Assembly: GCF_000519305.1 (NCBI RefSeq)
Contig: NZ_KI912610.1
Span: 1,408,368 to 1,472,367 of the forward strand
DNA: 64,000 bases
From: Mesorhizobium ciceri WSM4083
GTDB taxonomy: Bacteria; Pseudomonadota; Alphaproteobacteria; Rhizobiales; Rhizobiaceae
Reading direction: 5' to 3'
A program made the translations under genes and the position numbers. Below are positions 45,678-53,725 of the stretch, piece by piece. Within the stretch, counting starts at the first letter, position 1; every line of letters begins with the position of its first letter. The notes under the pieces were generated by a model. The model was given only the letters and a program-made list of their open reading frames with translations, was not told the DNA's origin and made no database searches.

Positions 45678-46055
45678 TTAGTCCCGCAAACTCAAATTGC
45701 GGGTGCAGAATAGATTAAGCCACGTCAGATCAGCGTCTATTGGCATATTATCGCCGTTTATAAATGACGACTTGTTGCAGGTATAGTAATAATGGCGTGG
45801 ATTAGTCGTTGGCACAAATGTCACATCATCGTTGGTAGAAACCACAGTAACATTACAAAATCTCTCTACCCACGCTAGTCCTGCATTGCTAGGCATCTCG
45901 CGGTTGCAAGTAAATGCGTGTGGGGCGAGGCTTGATGGGCGATCACGTTCTATCCGTCGATCGTTCCAATAGACACTCGCCTGAAGACCTAGTGCCAGCC
46001 CAGCAGCAACGAAGAACCACTTGCCGTACTGTTGTACATTGCGCCGGAATGTCAT
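45678..46055 (-). CDS. Exported or membrane-anchored hypothetical protein
   Basis: The product is 125 aa. One N-terminal hydrophobic segment (WFFVAAGLALGLQASVYW) is followed by an exported domain with three or four Cys (FTCNREMP, RFCNVTVV, YYTCNKSS, NLFCTRN). GAGGATAG precedes the ATG at 46055. Family not recognised. Confidence 0.6.
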   Translation of the reverse strand: MTFRRNVQQYGKWFFVAAGLALGLQASVYWNDRRIERDRPSSLAPHAFTCNREMPSNAGLAWVERFCNVTVVSTNDDVTFVPTTNPRHYYYTCNKSSFINGDNMPIDADLTWLNLFCTRNLSLRD

Positions 46056-46221
46056 GCTATCCTCGTATCGCTTCGCGCGCTTCATGTGCAGTGGGATGGC
46101 AACTGCGCTCGGCGGTATTACAATCAGACAAGATCAAAGCGCAGTGGCGCGGAAGGGGTGTCGATCCGCCACCCGCGCCTGGCCGAGATCAAGTTCGTTC
46201 CGCGAATTGTCGTACCATCAG

Positions 46222-46668
46222 CTAAGCCTTGGCTTTCCGCTTGGATGGAGCCTTTCTGGCCAGCGCTTTTTGCGCCGGCTTCCGGCCGAGCCCGCTGGAC
46301 TTCGCCAACGCTGATCGTTGGGCCGCGTAGTTCGGTGCCACCATCGGGTAGTCCCTTCCTAGGTCCCACTTCACACGATATTCGTCGGGCGTGAGACCGT
46401 AATGCGTGGCGAGGTGTCGCTTCAGCGACTTGAACTTCTTCCCGTCATCAAGGCAGATGATGTAGTCGGGGAACACCGACTTTTTCGGATTAACCGCAGG
46501 CGTGAGAACGGGCTTTTCTGGCTCAACAGGTTGTCCGACCTTTGACAATGATAGGTTCACACTGTGAATCAGGTCCGGCAGTGACGCAACCGGCACAGGG
46601 TTGTTGCTGACGTATGCGGAAACTATATCTGCGGTTAATTCGATCAGATTGATGGTCTCGTCGGACAA
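46222..46668 (-). CDS. Ros/MucR-family transcriptional regulator
   Basis: The product is 148 aa from a TTG with GGAGAAAG upstream. The Ros/MucR domain is FPDYIICLDDGKKFKSLKRH followed by LATHYGLTPDEYRVKWDLGR. In classical Ros the zinc is bound by C-x2-C...H...H; here the second Cys is Asp (C-L-D-D), as in some Mesorhizobium paralogs. MucR-type proteins are H-NS-like silencers that control exopolysaccharide and horizontally acquired genes. The C-terminus is Lys/Ala-rich, helping DNA binding. Confidence 0.88.
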   Translation of the reverse strand: MSDETINLIELTADIVSAYVSNNPVPVASLPDLIHSVNLSLSKVGQPVEPEKPVLTPAVNPKKSVFPDYIICLDDGKKFKSLKRHLATHYGLTPDEYRVKWDLGRDYPMVAPNYAAQRSALAKSSGLGRKPAQKALARKAPSKRKAKA

Positions 46669-46744
46669 GGGCTTTCTCCTTTAAAGCATTTAGCCTTCCT
46701 AGCTTTTGGCGACAGGCTAATCAACGGCGCGCCGGCCTTCGAGA

Positions 46745-47737
46745 TCATCTCGCACAAATCCACTCCAACATTCCCGCGCCTCGTTTTCCGACGAGCACGT
46801 TGGGAATGCCGGCCAACGCCTCACCCATCTCATCGACCGTAACTTGCGAGACGCGGGCATTAGCTGGACCAGAACGCTCGGCCAAAATCCACCCGGTTGA
46901 ACCACATCGACAAAATGCGAGCAGCGTCGGGTGTTCACCATCCCATCGATAGAAGTATCGCTGCCCCGATTGGATTGATGTGATTGCGTATGCGAGTTCT
47001 TCTCCGCCCTTCAGGCAGTTGTCGAATTCGTGCCCGGCTTTTCGAAGCTGTTCTGCTGTGGTGATCGGAGCGAGAGCACCAACCTGCTCAAACGGAGGGT
47101 TGGGAAATGGCGTGAGGCTGAGCAAATTGGCCAGGATGGATGCTGGCTGACGGCCCTGAACAATGGCTCGAACCAGCCGCCGCTCATCGAGACTAGGTGC
47201 TAGCCGTGCGATCACCCATAGCAGTTCAACCAGCTCCGGGGCGGGTATTTTGCACTTCAGCAGCGAGCGGGAAACTCGGTTCGACACCGGCATCGTCGAG
47301 GCTGATGCCAGTGAAAGAATGTCGTCGTCCCGGAATTCCGTTGCCTGATAGACGTGATTTGCCAGCGGTCCAGCAGCCGCGAGTACAGCATGAAGTGCGA
47401 CATAGACGTGTTTGGGCCTTGCGATTGATCCCAATTTGCCGAGCACCGAGATCATGCCAGCGGGGCAGGTGCCAAATGCATTCGCAAGAATCTGCCGGGA
47501 CTTGGCGAAGGTGAAGAGCCGGTGCGTTCCGATTGGATCGGGAATGTTCGCGCCGTGGACAGCCAGCCACGCATGCCAGGTGTGCCGCCGGCTATCTGGT
47601 GCGAGCAGGTACTCGCACGTGAGATCATTCGGCCAAATTGACTGAACTTGAGCGCTGTCCTGTCGCGCAAGCAAGGCAATAATTGACTTCTCCGATCCAA
47701 TACGATTGAGCGACGGGCCGGCTCGCTCTTGATGCAT
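46745..47737 (-). CDS. Unknown protein with PcfJ-like C-terminal pattern
   Basis: The product is 330 aa from the ATG at 47737, which has AGGAG 6 nt upstream. The N-terminal half is helical with no known motif. The C-terminal region LRKAGHEFDNCLKGGEELAY, RYFYRWDGEHPTLLAF and WILAERSGPANARVS resembles the PcfJ-type pattern (conserved Asn-Cys, beta hairpin, terminal G-x-x-N) found on mobile elements. The similarity is by eye and weak. Function unknown. Confidence 0.5.
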   Translation of the reverse strand: MHQERAGPSLNRIGSEKSIIALLARQDSAQVQSIWPNDLTCEYLLAPDSRRHTWHAWLAVHGANIPDPIGTHRLFTFAKSRQILANAFGTCPAGMISVLGKLGSIARPKHVYVALHAVLAAAGPLANHVYQATEFRDDDILSLASASTMPVSNRVSRSLLKCKIPAPELVELLWVIARLAPSLDERRLVRAIVQGRQPASILANLLSLTPFPNPPFEQVGALAPITTAEQLRKAGHEFDNCLKGGEELAYAITSIQSGQRYFYRWDGEHPTLLAFCRCGSTGWILAERSGPANARVSQVTVDEMGEALAGIPNVLVGKRGAGMLEWICAR

Positions 47738-47888
47738 GGCTATCTCCTGATAGCCCGCTTTCGTTTCGAAAGCCTTCGAAGACAACGCTTCAATAAACGT
47801 CTCGTCGTTGTAGTGATTTGTTCGATGGACTGCTTCGGTGAGAAGCGGAAGTATTCCAATTGCTCACTAAAGTGGCGAGCGTCTGATT

Positions 47889-48641
47889 TTACCCCTTGAA
47901 GAAGGTGAGCTGAGCGTCGAGCACGAGGAACGCGAGCACTGAAGCTCTCTTAACAGGATCCTTGAACTGGTCGGCCACTTCCCTAGCAAAGTGGCTCCTC
48001 GATGCAAGCAGTCTTATTGATCGCTCGATGGCTTCGCGATTGGCGGCTGCTGGGCGACGCCGAGCTGACAAAATCTCCAGCAGGCGGCCCCAATTTGGGA
48101 CTTTCCGCTCAAACCCTTTGCCCTGCTGGGAATAGAGCCGGAATGTGTCGCCATCCGCCTCGAAAGTCAGGTGATGCTTGTTGGTGATGTCAGGAAGCGC
48201 AATCTCATTTGGCGCTATAAACGCTGTCGCCTTTGCGAGAATACCTGCCTTCCGGTAGCAGTGTGACAACTCGTCAGCATCCTCTATCTGGCTGGTGACG
48301 TAGAATACGGCTTCGCCGTTTGACTCAAGCTCTTGGAGCGCCTTGTGCTGACGGTACCCGTCTCGCTCCCGAAGATGCATACGATAGAGCGGCGTCGAAG
48401 TGAAATCGCCGTTCTTGATTTCTCGTGCGTTTGCGGTGGTCAGCACAAACGACCGCTTAAATTGAAAATACACCGGCGTGCTGTCCTTGAGCACCTTCAC
48501 GTCATAGCCCTTGGTCGCCTCGACGGCTTGGCTAATAAAATCTGGTGCGGCCGGAAATTTTCCCCCGGCCGTATGCTGCCGCTCAAACTCCCGTAGAAAA
48601 CCATATCCAAACGACAGTTCCGAGAAATCCGGCCACGGCAT
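47889..48641 (-). CDS. Unknown island protein, possible nuclease fold
   Basis: The product is 250 aa. AGGGGGG precedes the ATG at 48641. The N-terminal part has FGYGFLREFERQHT, APDFISQAVEATKGYDVKV and VYFQFKRSFVL, an order (E...D-V-K...Q-F-K) that recalls PD-(D/E)xK nucleases but is not diagnostic. The C-terminus is helical. It is divergent from a small ArsR-type gene 170 bp away. A defence or toxin role is conceivable but not shown. Confidence 0.55.
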   Translation of the reverse strand: MPWPDFSELSFGYGFLREFERQHTAGGKFPAAPDFISQAVEATKGYDVKVLKDSTPVYFQFKRSFVLTTANAREIKNGDFTSTPLYRMHLRERDGYRQHKALQELESNGEAVFYVTSQIEDADELSHCYRKAGILAKATAFIAPNEIALPDITNKHHLTFEADGDTFRLYSQQGKGFERKVPNWGRLLEILSARRRPAAANREAIERSIRLLASRSHFAREVADQFKDPVKRASVLAFLVLDAQLTFFKG

Positions 48642-48811
48642 TGCACCCCCCTTTAGAATTCGCAGAACAGATAAGCCGATGTCGACGTTGCTCCGGAAAA
48701 TGAAACAGAGAAGTCGGACCGCCATAATCTCAGTAAAGCTATCTTGTCGCCGTTGTCGATAGTCGTTTACTTAGAGATAAGCCCGCCATCCGAAACTGAT
48801 GGTGAACGGCA

Positions 48812-49132
48812 ATGGACGCTCGAACTATTAAGGCGCTGGCGTGCGAGAGCAGGCTCAAAATCCTGGATTTTCTGAACTGGCCGGAGCTGAATTTCCCAGA
48901 CGTTCCCAACGCGCAACAGACCGGGCTGACGAACAAGCTGATCTGCGGCAGGCTTGGTATCACGCAAGAGTCTGTCAGCCTGCACATGCGTTGGCTCACT
49001 GAGGCCAGATTGGTCTCTGCAACGAAGGTTGGGACGCGAGTTTTCTACAAGCGGAACGAGGCAGGAATTGACGAGGCCATCACCGGCCTATGCGACCTTC
49101 TGCAAAAACCGACTTCGACACCGAATGTCTAA
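48812..49132 (+). CDS. ArsR-like winged-helix regulator
   Basis: The product is 106 aa. The helix-turn-helix runs IKALACESRLKILDFLNWPE, then GRLGITQESVSLHMRWLTEA, with wing LVSATKVGTRVFYKRNE. There is an insertion rich in Asn/Pro before the recognition helix (LNFPDVPNAQQTGLTN). It probably regulates itself or the divergent gene at 47889-48641. Confidence 0.8.
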   Translation: MDARTIKALACESRLKILDFLNWPELNFPDVPNAQQTGLTNKLICGRLGITQESVSLHMRWLTEARLVSATKVGTRVFYKRNEAGIDEAITGLCDLLQKPTSTPNV

Positions 49133-49148
49133 TCGTGCCTTGGCAGCG

Positions 49149-50321
49149 CTACTGGCAGCAGACCTTGCGAACGTACGTGTTGCCGAAAGTCGCGTAGGCA
49201 TCGTCGGGGATCGCGCCTCTGGCCTTCATCTCCTTGACGAGCCCTTTGGCCATCGGCTCGTCAAAGGTGCTTTCCAAAGTGATCGCAAACCAGCCGTTCG
49301 TGGCAAGATAGGCGGCTAGGGGAATCGATGCGGAGCGCACATAAGCCTCGGCTTCAGCATAGTTGTCAAAGCTCTTGACCTGAATATGCCTCTCTCCGAA
49401 TGGCCCGCTGTTGTATTGGTCGACGTGTACCCAGGTGTCATGCATGTAGCCAACCTGAGTCCCGGCACGGACCCGATACCAGCGACCGCTGTTACCAAGG
49501 ATTGCCACCCAGCTTCCGTTTCTCAGCACAGCTACGTTGGCCGACTTTCCCTCCGGCAGCGCCTTGAGGGGCGCGGAACCTTTCGGGTGCCCGATTCGAC
49601 CCGAGCGGGCTTCCGGGATCACGAGCAACGGAGCAGCTAACGGAGGCGTTGCGGCTGGCGGTGATGGCGTGGTTGATTGCGGCTGAGTCGCCGGCGTGGA
49701 GGGCGGTACATGGCTCGCAACTTGGTTCTGGCCAGCCTCTGGCGTGAAGGTAACAACCCTGTATTTCACCATCTCGCTCATCGACAAATAACGGATGTCG
49801 TTGCTGTCATACTGCAGCGAAAGCTGGAGTAGGGCCGGGTCCACGCCCATCTCAATCATATAGGTCATGACGTCGGCGGTAATTTGCTGAACGGCGGACA
49901 CCGCTTCCTGAGTTGTAAGGGCGACATCGCCCTGGAAAGACGATTTGTGAACGCCGATCGAGCCCGGGTCAGCGTAGCGGATGACGCCACCTAGGAAAGC
50001 AAGTGAGCATGCTGAGGCACATTCGACCGCCCGAAACTGGATCGTATTGATACCTAGCCTGCGAATGAGACGGCCGAGTTCCATGGCCTTCTGGATGTTG
50101 CCGCCTGGAGACGAGAATGTGACTGCGGTCGCCGAATTGGATCGCACCTGGTTCTCAAAGATAGACAGGTCGTCCTGATAGGAGAAATCGCCTGACACTA
50201 GGATGTAGTGCAGTCCCCAGCCAGTCTGTCCAGCTTGGAATTGCAAGCCGGCGCGCGCCGGACTGCCTAGCAAAGCCGACGCGAAAAACAGCAGAACATA
50301 GACGGAAAAGACGCGAAACAT
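49149..50321 (-). CDS. Secreted ClpP/SDH-like serine protease-fold protein with SH3 domain
   Basis: The product is 390 aa. A signal peptide ends near PARA-G (about 24). Residues 40-190 form a ClpP/crotonase-like fold: FSSPGGNIQKAMELGRLIRR, catalytic Ser103 in ECASACSLAFLGG and His125 in GVHKSS. A Pro/Thr-rich linker follows, then an SH3b-like domain (LRNGSWVAILGNSGRWYRVR) and a SPOR-like C-terminal region (SFDNYAEAEAYVRS). This suggests a periplasmic, cell-wall-associated protease. Similar proteins are common in rhizobia; substrate unknown. Confidence 0.8.
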   Translation of the reverse strand: MFRVFSVYVLLFFASALLGSPARAGLQFQAGQTGWGLHYILVSGDFSYQDDLSIFENQVRSNSATAVTFSSPGGNIQKAMELGRLIRRLGINTIQFRAVECASACSLAFLGGVIRYADPGSIGVHKSSFQGDVALTTQEAVSAVQQITADVMTYMIEMGVDPALLQLSLQYDSNDIRYLSMSEMVKYRVVTFTPEAGQNQVASHVPPSTPATQPQSTTPSPPAATPPLAAPLLVIPEARSGRIGHPKGSAPLKALPEGKSANVAVLRNGSWVAILGNSGRWYRVRAGTQVGYMHDTWVHVDQYNSGPFGERHIQVKSFDNYAEAEAYVRSASIPLAAYLATNGWFAITLESTFDEPMAKGLVKEMKARGAIPDDAYATFGNTYVRKVCCQ

Positions 50322-50435
50322 GGCCCCAGAGCACCCCAGCCGTATGTCTAGCGCCAATATGGAACGGCTGTCGATTCAATGTTTGGAAATTGGTGAACTC
50401 TAGATCGAAGTTTCTACAGCGTCCCTGCAGCGGCT

Positions 50436-51212
50436 CTAGAAGTGGATCGAGCCTTTCCCGCAGCGGTGCCATTTGTACTGGTAGCCAGATTGGCCGTCCT
50501 TACCATAGCACCATTTCGCCGCCTCAAGCTGACGGGCAAGCCTGCTTCTGACACCGCACGCCTTGAGAGTTTTAGGATCATCTCCGGAACCGCCACGGCA
50601 ATTTTCATTAGCCGCCTCCCACTGACGAATGAGCTTCGTCGGTGGAGTTACCCTTTTGGTCTCGGCTTTCGTAGCCTGTTCCTGACTAGGCCGAACCGAA
50701 AAACTCGGAAGAGGAACCTCCTTCGCAGCAGCCGTGTCCGTCGCAGCCTTTGATGCATCTCCGGTAACCGGATCGACGATTGCAATTCCAGGTAACGAGG
50801 CGCGTTTACCCGGCTTGCCTATTTCGCATGCGATCAGCTGCTCACCGTCAATTCGTACAGCTCGTGGATTCTCAACATCCAGGATGAATGTCGCTTGGGA
50901 GTGGTCTCCGCCTTCAATGCAGTCTGCATCAACTGCGTAACGATTTGTCCGCAGAGGCTTAACGGTGGCGACCACACATCCGGATTCGGGGAATTCGTAG
51001 TAGTGCCCGTTCTTGGAGACTGAGAACTCAATGGAATCGACGTTGCCCTTGCGAAACTGCTCACACAGGTCGGCTGACCTCATATAGGCTCCCTCAGCAA
51101 CAGGTAGTGCATCCGTTGCGTTTGCTGTGTATGCACCCGCGACCAAGAACAGGAGCGGAAGCGTGGTCCTGCAAGAGTACCGTGCTAGCAAACCACCTGA
51201 AAAAACATGCAT
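50436..51212 (-). CDS. Exported hypothetical protein with Cys-rich C-terminal unit
   Basis: The product is 258 aa. GAGG lies 9 nt before the ATG at 51212. A signal peptide (TLPLLFLVAGAYTANA) leads to a beta-rich domain with paired Cys (DLCEQFRKG, SGCVVATVKP, DADCIEGG, IACEIGKPG). The C-terminus W-E-A-ANENC...KACGVRSRLARQLEAAKWCYG shares a pattern with the lipoprotein at 36465, and closes GKDGQSGYQYKWHRC. Lysozyme-inhibitor-like or envelope roles are possible; not assigned. Confidence 0.65.
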   Translation of the reverse strand: MHVFSGGLLARYSCRTTLPLLFLVAGAYTANATDALPVAEGAYMRSADLCEQFRKGNVDSIEFSVSKNGHYYEFPESGCVVATVKPLRTNRYAVDADCIEGGDHSQATFILDVENPRAVRIDGEQLIACEIGKPGKRASLPGIAIVDPVTGDASKAATDTAAAKEVPLPSFSVRPSQEQATKAETKRVTPPTKLIRQWEAANENCRGGSGDDPKTLKACGVRSRLARQLEAAKWCYGKDGQSGYQYKWHRCGKGSIHF

Positions 51213-51312
51213 ACGCTGCGACCTCAGCATTATCGACTGGTGGCGAACAGAGATCTTACCGTGTCCCGTCGACTTCGCATCCTAGAACTTCAAACCTTTA
51301 CCTGATCCTGGC

Positions 51313-51831
51313 TTAATCCCTACCATGACCTCTAGCTCCCAATTGGCGCAACCCTCCTCTATCCGAAAGAGTTCGCCTTCCGAGGTTCTGCCCTTGAATG
51401 CAAAATGGCTGAGCGCCTTTGCATACGTCGCCGGAGATGGGTTCTATCTCGGCCGATCCGCCAAACTTATTGACGAACTCTTGTGTGACTTGGCGCAGTC
51501 CGAGCCCTTCTGCACCGAAAAAGCACGGGGCAAACGCCATTTTCTCAATCTTGCTATCGTTGAACGAGATCCATCCGCAGGCATTATCCCCGTCCAAAAG
51601 GGTGGCGCGCTTGCCTTCGCTATCGTCGCTTTGCAGTGGTGCGCGCCATTTTACCGAAAAACCTTCGGTCTTCGCCGTCTTATCGACCTGATCAGGGCTG
51701 TCCGACACGGTGAAACCGCGAAAGCTGCTATCGGCAAACAGCGGGGTTGGAGTGACGATAGCAATCGAAAGCGACCACAAGATGCTTCGAGAAAGGCGGC
51801 TATGGCGAGAGGTAACGGAAAGGATGCTCAT
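51313..51831 (-). CDS. Secreted hypothetical protein
   Basis: The product is 172 aa with a signal peptide (SRSILWSLSIAIVTPTPLFA). The mature domain FRGFTVSDSPDQVDKTAKTE, NACGWISFNDSKIEKMAF and TQEFVNKFGGSAEIE resembles small rhizobial exported proteins that measure about 150 residues. It ends 82-101 bp after the preceding gene and is 12 bp downstream of the zinc-ribbon gene. Confidence 0.6.
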   Translation of the reverse strand: MSILSVTSRHSRLSRSILWSLSIAIVTPTPLFADSSFRGFTVSDSPDQVDKTAKTEGFSVKWRAPLQSDDSEGKRATLLDGDNACGWISFNDSKIEKMAFAPCFFGAEGLGLRQVTQEFVNKFGGSAEIEPISGDVCKGAQPFCIQGQNLGRRTLSDRGGLRQLGARGHGRD

Positions 51832-51843
51832 TTGCCCAACTCC

Positions 51844-52170
51844 TCAATAGTAGTATCGCTTGTTTCGAAACAGGTACATCAGGATGTAGACCGGGAGCCA
51901 AAGCGCTCCGGTAATCAGGGTCAGCAGGATATGGAACCAGTGAGGGAAGCGTCTCAGGATCCCGGCCCCTGACGCAGCCGCGGCTGCGGCTCCGCCGCCG
52001 GCGTTCATGAACACCTGAGGGCTGTTTCGCTGGCTCTTCAGAAGCTCGATTTCTCGCATTTGCGGATCGAGGATTTCGCCGCAGTGTTTGCATTTCTTGG
52101 ACTTAGGATTGATCGGCTCCGCGCAATACGGACAGTCAATCGTAGCGGCCGGCGATGCGGTCTCGTCCAT
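51844..52170 (-). CDS. Zinc-ribbon membrane protein
   Basis: The product is 108 aa. An N-terminal double-CxxC zinc ribbon (DCPYCAEPINPKSKKCKHCG) is joined by a Gly/Ala-rich linker to a C-terminal hydrophobic region (WFHILLTLITGALWLPVYIL). This layout is common in small bacterial membrane proteins of unknown role. It lies in one unit with the secreted gene downstream. Confidence 0.7.
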   Translation of the reverse strand: MDETASPAATIDCPYCAEPINPKSKKCKHCGEILDPQMREIELLKSQRNSPQVFMNAGGGAAAAAASGAGILRRFPHWFHILLTLITGALWLPVYILMYLFRNKRYYY

Positions 52171-52278
52171 TCTTCCCCCGTCAGGTCTGATACCCAGAGG
52201 AGACTAGCGCTCCTCAGCCCATAATCATGGTCTTATATTACGTGGTTTCGGGCAAGGGCAACTGCTTGCTTCCTGAAA

Positions 52279-52542
52279 ATGGAAGTGCAGTCACTGGTCG
52301 CCTGGAATCTTCGGCGCTTGAGGGTAGAACGAGGCATCTCACAGGATGACCTGGCCCTCACGGCGGGCGTTGAGCGGGCTTATGTCGGATATCTGGAGCG
52401 TGGGGTGCGCAACCCAACCATTGCCACGCTCAGCAAGCTGGCTGATGCCATGAGCATCCCCATTTCTCAGCTGTTCCGAGAACCGCTAGAAGGAGAGACC
52501 GTGCCGACCACCTTGAAAGCAGGTCGAAAAAGCGCTCGCTAA
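52279..52542 (+). CDS. XRE-family HTH regulator
   Basis: The product is 87 aa. The Cro/C1-type helix-turn-helix is complete: NLRRLRVERGISQDDLALTA, GVERAYVGYLERGVRNPTIA and TLSKLADAMSIPISQLF. It resembles short single-domain regulators that control restriction or island genes. The divergent 108-bp gap with the zinc-ribbon gene probably contains its operator. Confidence 0.88.
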   Translation: MEVQSLVAWNLRRLRVERGISQDDLALTAGVERAYVGYLERGVRNPTIATLSKLADAMSIPISQLFREPLEGETVPTTLKAGRKSAR

Positions 52543-52599
52543 GCCGTCTGACGGCTTCTAGTCTGATCAAAACCGTCGCGCGACCTGGCAGAGGGGCAA

Positions 52600-52899
52600 A
52601 TGGCGCTAAGCCTAAAGCAGGACCGGAAACTGACTAGCGAACTGTTGGCGCACTGTGGTCGAATCATCCGAGAAACGCGCTACACCCCCGTAAACCTTCG
52701 ATCAATGTTGACGAATGAAGGCGCGCAGAGCACGCTTAGGAGGATTAGTAGTCGCGAAACGTCAGGGCTTGCTAGGCTGTACGAGTTGAACCGTCCCGAC
52801 CTGGCTATTGAAAAGTACGTCCTGGACAGCGACTGGGCCACAGTTCTCGATCCCGCCATTGTGACCCAATGCCGACTCAATCTGGGACGGGTTACCTAG
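52600..52899 (+). CDS. Hypothetical protein
   Basis: The product is 99 aa, soluble and mostly helical (LSLKQDRKLTSELLAHCGRI, LARLYELNRPDLAIEKYVLD). It follows the XRE gene by 57 bp in the same direction and is followed by a strong bidirectional terminator. Family not recognised. Confidence 0.55.
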   Translation: MALSLKQDRKLTSELLAHCGRIIRETRYTPVNLRSMLTNEGAQSTLRRISSRETSGLARLYELNRPDLAIEKYVLDSDWATVLDPAIVTQCRLNLGRVT

Positions 52900-52930
52900 C
52901 CCCCAATAGTCTTTCGAACCGCTGACGCGG

Positions 52931-52959
52931 TGCCTATCCCGCCGATGGCGGGATAGGCA
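52931..52959. terminator. Strong bidirectional hairpin between convergent genes
   Basis: TGCCTATCCCGCC (52931-52943), a GAT loop and GGCGGGATAGGCA (52947-52959) form a perfect 13-bp stem. It lies 31 bp after the plus-strand stop and 8 bp beyond the minus-strand stop, so it probably ends both transcripts. There is only a weak T-run on either side. Confidence 0.75.
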
Positions 52960-52966
52960 TATCAAT

Positions 52967-53338
52967 CTACTTGCCCTTCCTGAACCTTGCCCGGACCTGC
53001 TCAGACACTGTCGCAAGCTGGCCGTCAAACGTACCGTCGACGGCCGCCGCTCGGGCCTTCTGAAGTGCATCGACCACGCCTGTCATGTCGGTGCATGCTA
53101 TCGCATGCTTGCCTTTGGCAAGCTCAAGGGGAACCTTGCCGTACTTGATTGCCAGCGTTGGCTTGCCATCCAAATCGATCGTCCACCAGCGGCCACGGAA
53201 CTTCCGACCCTGGTTCTCAGGCTCGGCCATGTACAGCTGATGGTCGATCTGCATAACCAGCCTTTGCCGGCGCTTGGATGCGGGGTCCGACGCTTCCTGC
53301 TTCGGGGTGGCGACCAGCTTCAATCCTTCGAATGCCAT
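52967..53338 (-). CDS. DUF6641-like protein
   Basis: The product is 123 aa. AGGAAGGAGATC precedes the ATG at 53338. MAFEGLKLVATPKQ, then SKRRQRLVMQIDHQLYMAEP and FRGRWWTIDLDGKPTLAIKY look like the DUF6641 family of small proteins on proteobacterial mobile elements; the name is from memory. It is divergent from the replication gene and may be co-regulated. Confidence 0.6.
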   Translation of the reverse strand: MAFEGLKLVATPKQEASDPASKRRQRLVMQIDHQLYMAEPENQGRKFRGRWWTIDLDGKPTLAIKYGKVPLELAKGKHAIACTDMTGVVDALQKARAAAVDGTFDGQLATVSEQVRARFRKGK

Positions 53339-53725
53339 TGTGATCTCCTTCCTTGTTGATCGACAAGGGCATCCCGTCGAACGACTGAGAAGGTCAACGC
53401 GACGCAAGTCAGGCATCTTGCAGCAAACTTTTTTCAGCGCTCAGCAGTGGGTTCTGACGGCCCTGCTATTTTAGGCGGCAGGGGTCCGCACAACCCACTG
53501 TTATCTCGACGGTTTCTGCGAAATAAGTTAAACCAATAAAGTATTGGTTTAACTTAAGTATAAAATCGTCAGACTGCCCCATACATTGCGTTTTGCTGTC
53601 AATAATGCTACAAAAGCCTTGTGACAAAGCGGCGTCACATTTTTAAAAATTCCTATTTAAAAAAACTCCAGCATCCCGCTGGGCCACCAAAACCTAACTC
53701 AAAATCAACATCAAAGGATATTCTA
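53339..53725. other. AT-rich intergenic region, possible replication origin
   Basis: The 387-bp interval upstream of the primase-helicase is distinctly AT-rich, with A/T runs (TTTTTAAAAATTCC, ATTTAAAAAAACTCC) and a 33-bp palindrome. Such a region next to an initiator is a reasonable origin candidate. A GTG at 53621 also opens the frame of the next gene. Confidence 0.45.
53524..53556. promoter_or_regulatory. 33-bp palindrome upstream of primase-helicase
   Basis: TAAGTTAAACCAAT (53524-53537), AAAGT, then ATTGGTTTAACTTA (53543-53556) give perfect 14-bp arms. It lies 170 bp before the probable start of the replication gene. It could be an operator or an initiator-binding site. Confidence 0.75.
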
